DNA of 64,000 nucleotides from Mycobacterium nebraskense (GCF_002102255.1 NZ_LQPH01000173.1:186001-250000); one strand, 5' to 3'; positions 24,230 to 33,009 are shown, counted from the first letter of the stretch. Translations and numbers: made by a program. Notes: generated by a model from the letters alone, not told the origin.

Positions 24230-25884
24230 TAGCGCCTGCGGCTCTTCTTACGCGGCGGTGGCAGCGCGCCCTCGGCGCGCAACCGCGCGGCGTGCTCGGC
24301 CAAAGCGTCGACCAGCGGACCGACAGCGGCCGTCTCGGGCTGCACGTCCACCCGCAAGCCGAACTCGGCGGCGGTCTCGGCGGTCTTGGGACCGATGCAG
24401 GCGATGATCGTCCGCGCGTGCGGTTTGCCGGCGATGCCGACCAGGTTGCGCACCGTGGAGCTGGAGGTGAAGCACACGGCGTCGAAGCCGCCGGTCTTGA
24501 TCATCTCCCGCGTCTCCGCCGGCGGCGGGGCCGCCCGCACCGTCCGGTAGGCGGTGACATCCTCGATCTCCCAACCGCGTTCACGCAGTCCCTCGGCCAG
24601 CGTCTCGGTGGCGATGTCGGCCCGCGGCAGCAGGACCCGGTTCACCGGGTCGAAAATGCTGTCGTAGGGCGGGAAGTCGTCCAGCAGACCCAGCGACGAC
24701 TGCTCGCCGGCCGGCACCAGCTCGGGACTGATCCCGAACGCCCGGACGCGGTCGGCCGTCGACTCGCCGACACAGGCGATCTTCACGCCGGAGAAAGCAC
24801 GGGCGTCCAGACCGAACTCGCCGAACTTCTCCCACACCGCGCGCACCGCATTGGTGGAGGTGAACACCACCCACTGGAAGCGGCCGTCGACCAAGCCCTT
24901 GACGGCGCGCTCCATCTGCGCGGGGCTGCGCGGCGGCTCGACGGCGATGGTCGGCACCTCGATCGGCAGCGCACCGTAGGACGTCAGCCGCTCGCTCATC
25001 TCGCCGGCCTGATCCTTGGTGCGCGGCACCAACACGGTCCAGCCGTACAGTGCGCGGCTCTCCCACCAGTTCAGCTTGGCCCGGCTGGCCACCGTCTTAC
25101 CGATGGTGACCACCAGCGGCCCGGTCAACGGGCCCGCCGGGTCCGTCGCGCCCAGCACGGCCGAGTCGGTCAAACCGCCCAGCGTGGTTTCGATCGAACG
25201 CTGCTGGCAGGTGGTGCCCTGCGCGGTCACCACGCACGGCGTGGTCTCGGCCAGCTCGTGCTCGATCAGGGTGCGCGCCGCGTCGGCCAGATGCGACGTG
25301 GTGGCCTGCAGGATCAGCGGGCCGGGCGACGCAGCCAGCGCCTCCCAGTCCACGTCGCCGCGCACGTCGGCAACGGTGTGCGACGAGCCGAGCGGCAGCC
25401 CCGCGTAGGTGGGCACGGCGCCGGTGGGTGCCAGCCCGGGCACGATCTCGATGTGCAGGTGGCTCCGCGCGACGGCGTTCACCTCGGTGGTGACCGCGTC
25501 GACCGTCAACGGGTCACCGGCCACCAGCCGCACCACGTCGGCGCCGGTACGGGCCTCGGCGGTCAGCGTCTTGGCCACCTCGGCGGGTTCACCCAGCGCC
25601 GGGCGGACATCGGGACCGGCCGATATCACCGCGGGTTGCTCTCCGCCGCCGGCGGCGGCCTCGCCGTTCCCGGCAGCCGCCTCGGCGGGCGCCGGGCCGG
25701 AAACCGGTGGCAGGTCTTTGCCGATCAGCGCCAGCACCGGCTCCGGCACGTCGGGGTCGGTGAACACCAGAGCGGCATTCGCCAAAACCGTGGCGGCCCG
25801 GGTGGTCAAGAGCCCCGGATCGCCGGGACCGGAACCCACGTACGTGATGCGGCCGGGTCTCGGCTTACGCCCTCGCGTCGTCAT
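24229..25884 (-). CDS. hemD: Bifunctional uroporphyrinogen-III C-methyltransferase-like / uroporphyrinogen-III synthase
   Basis: A 551-aa fusion. The N-terminal half (about 1-260) is a tetrapyrrole-methylase fold starting with ITYVGSGPGDPGLLTTRA. The C-terminal half (about 275-530) is HemD, with WVVFTSTNAVRAVWE, IACVGESTADRVRAFG and VCFTSSSTVRNLV. It closes hydroxymethylbilane to uroporphyrinogen III and may also methylate it toward sirohaem or cobalamin. The methylase half has GLPLGSSHTVADVRG-like segments instead of clear catalytic motifs, so its activity is uncertain. ATG 25884 is preceded by GGGAG; a GTG four codons upstream is in frame. Confidence 0.93.
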   Translation of the reverse strand: MTTRGRKPRPGRITYVGSGPGDPGLLTTRAATVLANAALVFTDPDVPEPVLALIGKDLPPVSGPAPAEAAAGNGEAAAGGGEQPAVISAGPDVRPALGEPAEVAKTLTAEARTGADVVRLVAGDPLTVDAVTTEVNAVARSHLHIEIVPGLAPTGAVPTYAGLPLGSSHTVADVRGDVDWEALAASPGPLILQATTSHLADAARTLIEHELAETTPCVVTAQGTTCQQRSIETTLGGLTDSAVLGATDPAGPLTGPLVVTIGKTVASRAKLNWWESRALYGWTVLVPRTKDQAGEMSERLTSYGALPIEVPTIAVEPPRSPAQMERAVKGLVDGRFQWVVFTSTNAVRAVWEKFGEFGLDARAFSGVKIACVGESTADRVRAFGISPELVPAGEQSSLGLLDDFPPYDSIFDPVNRVLLPRADIATETLAEGLRERGWEIEDVTAYRTVRAAPPPAETREMIKTGGFDAVCFTSSSTVRNLVGIAGKPHARTIIACIGPKTAETAAEFGLRVDVQPETAAVGPLVDALAEHAARLRAEGALPPPRKKSRRR

Positions 25885-25907
25885 TGTCGCTCCCACGTCA
25901 CTCGCAA

Positions 25908-26852
25908 TTAATTTCCTCGTGCCGGGTCCTGCCGCGCTTCCTGCATCAGTTCTCGGGCGCCGAGTTCGAACAACTCTGCGGCGACCGATACCCCCAGCTC
26001 TCGCGCCCGATCAGCGGACCCGATGCCGGACGCGCGGATCACGTCGGACCCGTCCAGCGCCGCCACGCATCCGCGCAGCGACAGCTCTTCGAAGACGCGG
26101 CCGTCCTCATCGATGGACTCGACCACCTCGGCGATCGCGCCCACCGGTGCGGAGCAACCCGCCTCCAGTTCGGCCAGCAGGGCTCGCTCCGCGATGACCG
26201 ACGCGCGCGTGTCGGCGTCGTCCAACTCCGCCAGCACTGCCGCTAACCCGTCACCGGCGCGGCATTCGACGGCGAGCGCGCCCTGAGCCGGTGCTGGCAA
26301 CATCTGCACCGGCTCTAGCGTCTCGGTGACATCGTCGAGGCGACCGAGCCGGGCCAATCCGGCCCGGGCCACCACGATCGCGTCAAGATCACCACTGCGT
26401 ACCCTGTTCAACCTGGTATCTAGGTTGCCTCGTAGGGGGCGGATTTCCAAACCGAGACCCAATGCTCTAAGCTGTGCGGCCCTGCGCGGGGACGACGTGC
26501 CCACCAGCGAGCCCGCCGGCAACTGCGCGAGCACCAGCCCGTCGCGGGCCACCACCACGTCGCGGGGGTCGTTGCGGGGCGGTATCGCCGCGATGGTGAA
26601 CCGCGGGTCGTCCGCCGTGGGCAAATCCTTGTGCGAGTGCACCGCGGCATCCACGCGGCCGTCGTTGATGGCCTCGCGCAGCGCGGTGGTGAAGGCGCCG
26701 ACGCCCAGGGTCTCGATCGGCGCCGACGAGCGGTCGCCTGCGGTGGTGATGATCACCAACTCCGCGGGATGACCGTTGGCGATCAAGGCGTCCCTGACGA
26801 CGCCGGCCTGGGTGGTGGCCAAGAGACTGCCCCGGGTACCTATCCGGATCAC
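25908..26852 (-). CDS. hemC: Porphobilinogen deaminase (hydroxymethylbilane synthase)
   Basis: A 314-aa enzyme that polymerises four porphobilinogens into hydroxymethylbilane. IRIGTRGSLLATTQAG starts the protein, and SHKDLPT contains the catalytic Asp-region lysine. TSSPRRAAQLRALG and RPLRGNLDTRLNRV bind substrate carboxylates, and Cys233 in EAGCSAPVGA carries the dipyrromethane cofactor. GTG 26852 is 13 bp after the hemA stop; the longer open frame overlaps hemA and is rejected. Part of the hemA-hemC-hemD-hemB operon. Confidence 0.97.
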   Translation of the reverse strand: MIRIGTRGSLLATTQAGVVRDALIANGHPAELVIITTAGDRSSAPIETLGVGAFTTALREAINDGRVDAAVHSHKDLPTADDPRFTIAAIPPRNDPRDVVVARDGLVLAQLPAGSLVGTSSPRRAAQLRALGLGLEIRPLRGNLDTRLNRVRSGDLDAIVVARAGLARLGRLDDVTETLEPVQMLPAPAQGALAVECRAGDGLAAVLAELDDADTRASVIAERALLAELEAGCSAPVGAIAEVVESIDEDGRVFEELSLRGCVAALDGSDVIRASGIGSADRARELGVSVAAELFELGARELMQEARQDPARGN

Positions 26853-26865
26853 GTTCGCCAATCGG

Positions 26866-28236
26866 CTACTCGGCGGACGGTTCTTGCGTTCCGACGTCGA
26901 ATCCCGTTGATATGACGGGTAATTCGCCTGCGGCAACGGCATCGACGGCGGTCTGGTCAAGTTCGAAGAGTTCGCGCAACGCTTCGGCGTAGCTGTCGCC
27001 GCCGGGGGCGCTGGCGAGTTGTTTGATCCGCACGGTGGGCGCATGCAGCAGCTTGTCCACCACCCGCCGCACGGTGCGCGCCACCTCCTCGCGGTGGGCG
27101 CTCTCCAGGCCGGGCAGCCGGTTGTCCAGGCGCAGCAGCTCCGCCTCCACCACGTCGGCGGCGCGCTGGCGCAATGCGGTCACCGTCGGAGTGACCTCGG
27201 CCATTCGCTGCCCCGCCAGGTAGGCGGCGACTTCGGCCGCCACGATGTGGCGCGCGGCGTGGACATCCGAGGCCGCGGCGTGCGCCGACGGCTCGTGCTG
27301 CACCCGGTCCACGTCGACCACCCAGACACCGGGCAGACCGGCGACCGCCGGGTCCACATCGCGCGGCATCCCCAGGTCGCAGATCACCAGCGGACGGGCC
27401 GACTCGTCGCGGCGCGCGGCGGCCAGCGCGTGGTGCACGTCGGCGAGCGTGACCACCGGGCTCACCGCGCCTGTACAGCTGACCATGACATCGGCATCCG
27501 CCACCGCGTCGGCCAAGCGGTCGAGTGACATCGCGTCGGCCTGCACGCCGGACTCGCGGATCTTGCGGGCCAACCGCTGCGCCCGGGACGACGACCGATT
27601 CAGGACGTGCACATGCCGGATGCCGGCGCGGGTCAGGTGGGCCGCCGCCAGGGCGCCCATCGCGCCGGCGCCGACCAGCGCGGCGGTCTTGCCTTCCAGG
27701 CCGCCCAGCCGGCGTTCGGCCATGTCCAGGGCGACCGAGACCACCGAGGCGCCGGCCGCGTCGATGGCGGTCTCGGAATGCACCCGCTTCCCCACCGACA
27801 GCGCCCGCTGGGCCAGCTCGTGCAGCACCCGGCCGACGGTGCGATTGGTTTCCGCGGTGGCGTACGCGCGGCGCACCTGGCCGAGCACCTGCTGCTCACC
27901 GACCACCGCGGAGTCCAGACCGCTGGCCACCGCGAACAAGTGCTCGACGGCGGCCTCGCTGTAGCGGACGTACGCGTATTTGGTCAGGTCCCCCATTGAC
28001 ATTCCGGAGTGATCCGACAGCACCTGCCCGATCGCCGCCAACCCGCCGTGGAACGCATCCACCACGGCGTAGACCTCGACGCGGTTGCATGTCGACAGCA
28101 CCATCGCCTCGGTCACCAGCGGCGACTGCAGCACCCGGTCGACGATCTTGCCCTGATCGGATTCGTCGATGGTGAGTTGTTCCAGGACGGAGACCGGCGC
28201 ACTGCGGTGCGAAACCCCGAAAAGCAAGACGCTCAC
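26866..28236 (-). CDS. hemA: Glutamyl-tRNA reductase
   Basis: A 456-aa enzyme reducing glutamyl-tRNA to glutamate-1-semialdehyde, the committed C5-pathway step. LFGVSHRSAPVSVLEQL starts the protein, Cys50 in LSTCNRVEVYAV is the thioester-forming residue, and LVGAGAMGALAAAHLTRAG is the NADPH-binding loop. A C-terminal helical dimerisation domain follows. GTG 28236 is the first codon matching the family N-terminus. The 125 bp upstream (28237-28362) are AT-richer than average around 28270-28325 and probably hold the operon promoter. Its product feeds HemL, encoded 12 kb away. Confidence 0.97.
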   Translation of the reverse strand: MSVLLFGVSHRSAPVSVLEQLTIDESDQGKIVDRVLQSPLVTEAMVLSTCNRVEVYAVVDAFHGGLAAIGQVLSDHSGMSMGDLTKYAYVRYSEAAVEHLFAVASGLDSAVVGEQQVLGQVRRAYATAETNRTVGRVLHELAQRALSVGKRVHSETAIDAAGASVVSVALDMAERRLGGLEGKTAALVGAGAMGALAAAHLTRAGIRHVHVLNRSSSRAQRLARKIRESGVQADAMSLDRLADAVADADVMVSCTGAVSPVVTLADVHHALAAARRDESARPLVICDLGMPRDVDPAVAGLPGVWVVDVDRVQHEPSAHAAASDVHAARHIVAAEVAAYLAGQRMAEVTPTVTALRQRAADVVEAELLRLDNRLPGLESAHREEVARTVRRVVDKLLHAPTVRIKQLASAPGGDSYAEALRELFELDQTAVDAVAAGELPVISTGFDVGTQEPSAE

Positions 28237-28362
28237 GGCAGCATCACCTGGCCAGCTCCCTTGCTTCCTCCAGTAACTGAACTGGGTTCCAAGGTAATCG
28301 TTTATCAGGTGGGCTACCAAATAATTGCCCGGCGGCCGGCGGGCTCCGGCGCTCGCGAGACC

Positions 28363-28632
28363 TCACTGGCCCAGGTCCGCGCGCAGCCGGGCCTCATCTA
28401 TATCCCAGTAACTGTGCTCGCGGCCGTCGAGCAGGACCACGGGCAGCCGGTCGCCGAACTCGGCCCGCAGCGCCGGACTGCCGGCCGACGCGGCGGCGTC
28501 GACATCGGTCGTCGAGAGGTCGAAGCCCAGCTCAACGGCCAGTTCGGTGAGCCGGTCGTGCACGCGTTCGCAGATGGTGCAGCCGGCGCGGGTCAACAGC
28601 TCCACCTGCGGCCGGCGGGTCGCTTCGGTCAT
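28363..28632 (-). CDS. Glutaredoxin-like protein (Rv0508-like)
   Basis: An 89-aa thioredoxin-fold protein from ATG 28632; an in-frame ATG at 28668 would give 101 aa and neither start has a strong ribosome-binding site. VELLTRAGCTICERVHDRL contains a CxxC active site, and FGDRLPVVLLDGREH provides the cis-proline loop. This matches the DUF836 (glutaredoxin-2-like) group. A redox role is likely, perhaps protecting the Cys-dependent HemA encoded just downstream (inference). Confidence 0.85.
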   Translation of the reverse strand: MTEATRRPQVELLTRAGCTICERVHDRLTELAVELGFDLSTTDVDAAASAGSPALRAEFGDRLPVVLLDGREHSYWDIDEARLRADLGQ

Positions 28633-28691
28633 GGGCACCAGTGTGGCATCGGTGACTTGTGGGGCCATCTACCAGGCGTTATGTTCCGGTT

Positions 28692-29000
28692 ATGGCCGAC
28701 GACACTGTGCGGGTTGATCCTGTGGTGATGCAGGGCTTTGCCGTCTCGCTTAGCGGTGCGGCCGAGCATCTTTCGGGTCAGCTGGCCCAGCTGGGCGATC
28801 AGGTGGGACAGATGTTGGGCGGCTGGCAAGGAGCGTCGGGGACGGCGTATGCCTCGGCGTGGGAGCTTTGGCATCGGGGGGCTCGCGAGGTACAGCTCGG
28901 GTTGTCGATGTTGGCGCACCTGGTGGGCCAGGCCGGCGAGGGCTACCAGGCCAACGAGGCCGGGTCCGCCCAGGCGGAGCGGGCGGTGCGCGGTGGCTGA
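28692..29000 (+). CDS. WXG100 protein, EsxF-like
   Basis: A 102-aa Esx-family protein from ATG 28692. The first helix carries VDPVVMQGFAVSLSGAAEHL, the WXG turn is MLGGWQGASGTAYASAWELW (Trp near residue 42), and the second helix ends in GEGYQANEAGSAQ. The YQANE near the C-terminus fits the YxxxD/E type VII secretion signal. The sequence closely resembles what I recall of EsxF (Rv3905c, 103 aa). It should form a helical-hairpin heterodimer with the protein encoded 10 bp downstream and leave by an ESX system. No toxin gene of the CpnT type follows. Confidence 0.9.
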   Translation: MADDTVRVDPVVMQGFAVSLSGAAEHLSGQLAQLGDQVGQMLGGWQGASGTAYASAWELWHRGAREVQLGLSMLAHLVGQAGEGYQANEAGSAQAERAVRGG

Positions 29001-29010
29001 GGCGTTTCGG

Positions 29011-29283
29011 GTGGACCCTCAAGCGTTGGCCGATGCGGTGCAGCGGATGGCGGCGTTTCAGCGCTACGCCGAGGACATGATCACCGAAATCGATTCTCGG
29101 GTAACGCGTTTGCACACGGCCTGGACGGGTCAAGCTGCTGCGGCTCATGCCGAGGCGCATCAGCACTGGGTGCGCGGCGAGGCGATGATGCGCGAGGCGC
29201 TGGCGCAATTGAAGAAGGCCGCCGCGACCGCGCACGGCAACTACACGGGCGCGATATCGACGAATCTGGGCATGTGGTCGTGA
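29011..29283 (+). CDS. WXG100 protein, EsxE-like
   Basis: A 90-aa Esx protein. I place the start at GTG 29011 because GAGG lies 8 nt upstream and the length then equals that of EsxE (Rv3904c); an in-frame GTG at 28993 would add six residues and overlap the first gene. DPQALADAVQRMAAFQRY forms helix 1, RLHTAWTGQAAAAHAEAHQH holds the WTG turn, and NYTGAISTNLGMWS is the EsxE-type C-terminus. Expected partner: the EsxF-like protein. In M. tuberculosis EsxE/EsxF assist CpnT toxin export; here serB1 follows instead. Confidence 0.9.
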   Translation: MDPQALADAVQRMAAFQRYAEDMITEIDSRVTRLHTAWTGQAAAAHAEAHQHWVRGEAMMREALAQLKKAAATAHGNYTGAISTNLGMWS

Positions 29284-29473
29284 GCTGAGGGCGCCGGGCG
29301 ACTTTCGCTCAGCCTACGAGCGTGAAGCTGGCGTGACACTCGACAGCGCGGGGTATCGAGGATCGGACGTGAGCGCACCGGGCATGCACAGCCCTCCCCC
29401 ACGCCTGCCGGATAGGGTTGGTGTCGGGACCCACTGGGTCGCCGGGCAACACAGCGATCTAGGAGGTTTGGCG

Positions 29474-30382
29474 ATGACTTCCTCTGACCCGGTCAACGGA
29501 GACGTCAGTCACGTTGACTTGGAGTCGCTGGCCGCCGACGCCAGCGCCGCCCGCGCGCTGGAAGGCCTACAGGCGGACACCGCCGCCGCCGAGGACCGCC
29601 CGCAGCCGCCGATCGACCTGACCGCGGCCGCCTTCTTCGACGTGGACAACACGCTGGTGCAGGGCTCCTCGGCGGTGCACTTCGGCCGCGGGCTCGCGGC
29701 GCGCAACTACTTCACGTATCGCGATGTGCTCGGCTTCATCTATGCCCAGGCCAAATTCCAGGTCCTCGGCAAGGAGAACAGCAACGACGTCGCCGCCGGC
29801 CGGCGCAAAGCCCTCACCTTCATCGAGGGCCGATCGGTCGAACAGCTGGTGGCCCTGGGCGAGGAGATTTACGACGAGATCATCGCCGACAAGATCTGGC
29901 CGGGCACCCGCGAGCTCACGCAGATGCACCTCGACGCCGGCCAGCAGGTCTGGCTCATCACCGCCACCCCCTACGAACTCGCGGCGACCATCGCACGCCG
30001 GCTCGGCCTCACCGGCGCCCTGGGCACCGTCGCCGAGTCGGTCGACGGCGTATTCACCGGCCGCCTCGTCGGCGACATCCTGCACGGCACCGGCAAGGCC
30101 CACGCGGTGCGTTCGCTCGCGATCCGGGAGGGTCTCAACCTCAAACGCTGCACCGCCTATTCCGACAGCTTCAACGACGTGCCCATGCTGTCGCTGGTGG
30201 GCACCGCCGTCGCCATCAATCCCGACGCCCGGCTGCGCACCCTGGCCCGCGAACGCGGCTGGGAGATCCGCGACTTTCGCACGGCCCGCAAGGCCGCCCG
30301 GATCGGGGTGCCGTCAGCTTTGGCGCTGGGGGCGGCCGGCGGCGCACTGGCCGCTGTGGCGTCCCGGCGGCAATCGCGCTGA
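29474..30382 (+). CDS. serB1: HAD-IB family phosphatase (SerB1-like)
   Basis: A 302-aa protein from ATG 29474, with AGGAGG at 29461-29466. AAAFFDVDNTLVQGSSAVHF near residue 55 is the HAD DxDxT motif with the nucleophilic Asp. VWLITATPYELAATIARRLG is motif II, and CTAYSDSFNDVPMLSLVG is the acidic motif III/IV. The SerB1 label implies phosphoserine phosphatase, but IB-group members also include lipid phosphatases; the extra C-terminal hydrophobic segment (SALALGAAGGALAAVASRR) suggests membrane association. It begins a run with hadD and cmaA2. The 190 bp before it show no other gene. Confidence 0.9.
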   Translation: MTSSDPVNGDVSHVDLESLAADASAARALEGLQADTAAAEDRPQPPIDLTAAAFFDVDNTLVQGSSAVHFGRGLAARNYFTYRDVLGFIYAQAKFQVLGKENSNDVAAGRRKALTFIEGRSVEQLVALGEEIYDEIIADKIWPGTRELTQMHLDAGQQVWLITATPYELAATIARRLGLTGALGTVAESVDGVFTGRLVGDILHGTGKAHAVRSLAIREGLNLKRCTAYSDSFNDVPMLSLVGTAVAINPDARLRTLARERGWEIRDFRTARKAARIGVPSALALGAAGGALAAVASRRQSR

Positions 30383-30427
30383 TAGGCTGCGCCGCTGAGA
30401 CCTATTCGAGCGGAGAGCGACAGCGGC

Positions 30428-30937
30428 ATGACGACCCCCAAAGAAGCCGAAGGACTCATCGGCAGCCACTACCGGGCACCGGATTACTTCCTTGTCGGAC
30501 GCGAGAAAATCCGGGAGTTCGCGCTCGCGATCAAGGACGACCATCCGACGCACTACAGCGAGGCCGAGGCCGCCGCCGCGGGATATGACTCGCTGGTGGC
30601 TCCGCTGACGTTCCTCGCTATCGCCGGACGGCGCGTGCAGCTGGAGATCTTCACCAAGTTCAGCATCCCGATTAATATCGCCCGGGTGATCCACCGCGAT
30701 CAGAAATTCAAATTCTACCGGCCTATTGTGGCGGGCGATAAACTGTACTTCGACACCTATCTAGACTCGGTGATCCAATCCCATGGCACCGTGCTCGCTG
30801 AGATCCGCAGCGAAGTGACCGATGTCGATGGGAACCCGCTTATCACCAGCGTCGTCACGATGCTGGGGGAAGCATCAACCGAAGCCGACACTGAAGCAAC
30901 GGTGGCCGCAATTGCATCCATATCAGCCGGAAAGTAG
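30428..30937 (+). CDS. hadD: (3R)-hydroxyacyl-ACP dehydratase subunit, HadD-type
   Basis: A 169-aa MaoC-N/FAS1-like hotdog protein. GSHYRAPDYFLVGREKIREF opens the domain, and DDHPTHYSEAEAAAAGYDSL is the family's substrate-channel region. LVAPLTFLAIAGRRVQ and KFYRPIVAGDKLYFDTYLDS follow. HadD (Rv0504c) is an extra FAS-II dehydratase subunit used in late elongation of mycolic acids in other mycobacteria. The non-catalytic-type hotdog may need a partner bearing the hydratase His-Asp motif. Its stop lies 10 bp before the cyclopropane synthase start, which fits a mycolate function. Confidence 0.85.
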   Translation: MTTPKEAEGLIGSHYRAPDYFLVGREKIREFALAIKDDHPTHYSEAEAAAAGYDSLVAPLTFLAIAGRRVQLEIFTKFSIPINIARVIHRDQKFKFYRPIVAGDKLYFDTYLDSVIQSHGTVLAEIRSEVTDVDGNPLITSVVTMLGEASTEADTEATVAAIASISAGK

Positions 30938-30947
30938 GTTCGATTCA

Positions 30948-31874
30948 ATGACGTCACAGGGGGAAACGGGTAGCACCCGGCTGAAGCCGCCGGTCGAGGC
31001 GGTCCGATCCCATTACGACAAGTCGAACGAATTCTTCAAGCTTTGGCTTGACCCGTCGATGACCTACAGCTGCGGTTACTTTGACGAGAAGCCGGACCCG
31101 CAGCATCTGACCAAGACGCTGGAAGAGGCGCAGTACGCGAAGCGCAAGCTCGCCCTGGACAAGCTCAACCTCGAGCCCGGCATGACGCTGCTCGACATCG
31201 GCAGCGGCTGGGGCTCGACCATGCGGCACGCGGTGCAGGAGTACGACGTCAACGTCATCGGCCTGACGCTCAGCGAGAACCAGTACGCCCACTGTGTGGC
31301 TGAGTTCGACAAAATGGACAGCCCCCGCCGTAAAGAGGTGCGAATCCAGGGCTGGGAGGAATTCCCCGACGAACCGATCGACCGCATCGTGTCGCTGGGC
31401 GCGTTCGAGCACTTTGCCGACGGAGCGGGCGATGCCGGATACGAGCGTTACGGCGTCTTCTTCAAGAAGTTCTACAACTTGCTGCCCGACGACGGCCGGA
31501 TGCTGCTGCACAGCATCGTGGTGCCCACCGCCGAGGAGGGCAAGGAAATGGGGCTGAAGACGACGATGACCCTTTTGCGGTTCATCAGCTTCATCCTGAA
31601 GGAGATCTACCCGGGCGGTAGGTTGCCTCAGGTCGAACAGGTCGACAGGTACTCGACCGAGGCCGGTTTCAAGATCGAGCGCCATCACTTCATCGGCAAG
31701 AACTACGTTCCGACGTTGACGGCCTGGGCGGATGCGCTCGAGGCACACAAGGACGAGGCGATCGCCCTGAAGGGGCAGGAGACCTACGACATCTACCTGC
31801 ACTACCTGCGGGGTTGCTCGGACCTGTTCCGCGACGGCTACACGAACGTCTGCCAGTTCACGCTGGTCAAGTAA
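30948..31874 (+). CDS. cmaA2: Cyclopropane mycolic acid synthase CmaA2-like
   Basis: A 308-aa SAM-dependent enzyme from ATG 30948. AVRSHYDKSNEFFKLWLDPS and MTYSCGYFDEKPD are the family N-terminus. LLDIGSGWGSTMRHAVQEYD is the SAM-binding loop, with VIGLTLSENQ following. VSLGAFEHFADGAGDAGYER matches the bicarbonate/active-site region of mycolate methyltransferases. CmaA2 introduces trans-cyclopropane rings in oxygenated mycolates in M. tuberculosis. It is followed by a strong intrinsic terminator at 31886-31918. Paralogy is extensive (compare pcaA at 63707), so the exact site and stereochemistry are inferred from position. Confidence 0.92.
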   Translation: MTSQGETGSTRLKPPVEAVRSHYDKSNEFFKLWLDPSMTYSCGYFDEKPDPQHLTKTLEEAQYAKRKLALDKLNLEPGMTLLDIGSGWGSTMRHAVQEYDVNVIGLTLSENQYAHCVAEFDKMDSPRRKEVRIQGWEEFPDEPIDRIVSLGAFEHFADGAGDAGYERYGVFFKKFYNLLPDDGRMLLHSIVVPTAEEGKEMGLKTTMTLLRFISFILKEIYPGGRLPQVEQVDRYSTEAGFKIERHHFIGKNYVPTLTAWADALEAHKDEAIALKGQETYDIYLHYLRGCSDLFRDGYTNVCQFTLVK

Positions 31875-31885
31875 TTCGCCCGAGG

Positions 31886-31918
31886 ACGCCCCGGAAGCCG
31901 TTGCTTCCGGGGCGTTTT
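31886..31918 (+). terminator. Rho-independent terminator after cmaA2
   Basis: A perfect 13-bp stem: ACGCCCCGGAAGC at 31886-31898 pairs with GCTTCCGGGGCGT at 31903-31915. The loop is the 4-nt CGTT, and TTTT follows at 31915-31918. It lies 11 bp after the cmaA2 stop and reads rightward only, since no U-tract is present on the other strand. Confidence 0.93.
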
Positions 31919-31939
31919 CGTGTCAGAAAACGAAGAGCC

Positions 31940-33004
31940 TCAGCCCAAGAAGATGTTGCGACGGCCGGCGAGCAACCGGTACAGCGTCTGCTGGATGGTC
32001 TCGCGCACCTGGTCGGTCAACTCGAAGGTGACCATCGGGTCGTCGGCGTCGGAAGCGGCGTAGTCGTTGGTGTAGATCGGCTCACCGAACGCGATGCGCC
32101 ACTTCGACGGCAGCGGCACCAGGCCAGCCGGCCCCGCCAGCGGGAACAACGGCGTGATCGGGAAGTAGGGCAGGCCGAACAACCGCGCCAGCAACTTCAC
32201 GTCGGTCAGCATCGGGTAGATCTCTTCCGAACCGATGATCGAGCACGGGATGATGGGCGCCTTGGTGCGCAGCGCCGCCGTCACGAAGCCCCCGCGGCCG
32301 AACCGCTGTAACCGGTAGCGGTCCTCGAAGCGCTTCCCCAACCCCTTGTAACCCTCCGGGAACACGGCGGTCAGCTCGCCGGCGGCGAGCAGCCGGTGCG
32401 CGTCCGTCGTACAGGCCATGGTGTGGCCCGCCTTGCGGGCGGCTTCACCCACCACGGGCAGGTCGAACACCATGTCGGCGGCCAGCAACCGCAGGTCCCG
32501 CTGCGCGGGATGCTCGTCGTGGACGGCCACCGACAGCATCAGCCCGTCGAACGGCAACACCCCGGCATGATTGGCCACCAACAATGCGGCCCCGTCGCTG
32601 GGCAGGTTTTCGACACCGCTGACCTCGACCCGGAACCACGACCGGAAGAAGAACCTCAGCAACGGCCGGACGATCGCGCTGTTGAAGTGCGGATCGAAGC
32701 CGAACTCGTCGACGGTGTAGTCACCCATGAGCCGCTGGCGCATGAATCCGGCCACCGCGGCGACGCGTTGAGCCAGTTCGTTGAGCGGCACCTCCGCCGA
32801 CCCCGCGGCCGCGGCACGCCGGTGCTCATCGATTTCGCGGACGACAGCGGCGATCTGTTCGGCGGACGCCCGACCGTTTGGATCCGATAGCGAGGAAGGA
32901 TGCTGGCGAGATGACTCCGCGCGTTGATCGGCTCTCCGACGCGCCGCTACCCGACCCCGATTCGTATGCAGTGGAATGACATTCGCTCTGGTTTCACCCG
33001 CCAC
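31940..33004 (-). CDS. Lysophospholipid acyltransferase family protein (Rv0502-like)
   Basis: A 354-aa PlsC-type enzyme from GTG 33004. After a basic N-terminus (HTNRGRVAARRRADQRAES), ALLVANHAGVLPFDGLMLSV gives the block I acceptor motif in a variant form: NHxGxxxxD instead of NHxxxxD. AVFPEGYKGLGKRFEDRYRL is the EGxR-like block III, and PIIPCSIIGSEE is block IV. It probably acylates a glycerolipid or mannolipid intermediate at the membrane. Five bases separate it from the upstream epimerase-like gene, so the two are an operon. Convergent with cmaA2. Confidence 0.88.
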   Translation of the reverse strand: MAGETRANVIPLHTNRGRVAARRRADQRAESSRQHPSSLSDPNGRASAEQIAAVVREIDEHRRAAAAGSAEVPLNELAQRVAAVAGFMRQRLMGDYTVDEFGFDPHFNSAIVRPLLRFFFRSWFRVEVSGVENLPSDGAALLVANHAGVLPFDGLMLSVAVHDEHPAQRDLRLLAADMVFDLPVVGEAARKAGHTMACTTDAHRLLAAGELTAVFPEGYKGLGKRFEDRYRLQRFGRGGFVTAALRTKAPIIPCSIIGSEEIYPMLTDVKLLARLFGLPYFPITPLFPLAGPAGLVPLPSKWRIAFGEPIYTNDYAASDADDPMVTFELTDQVRETIQQTLYRLLAGRRNIFLG

Positions 33005-33009
33005 GATAC

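Noticed and set aside
24097..25911. Rightward 604-codon open frame opposite hemD
   Set aside because: Lies wholly within hemD and the hemB start on the other strand and has no recognisable domain.
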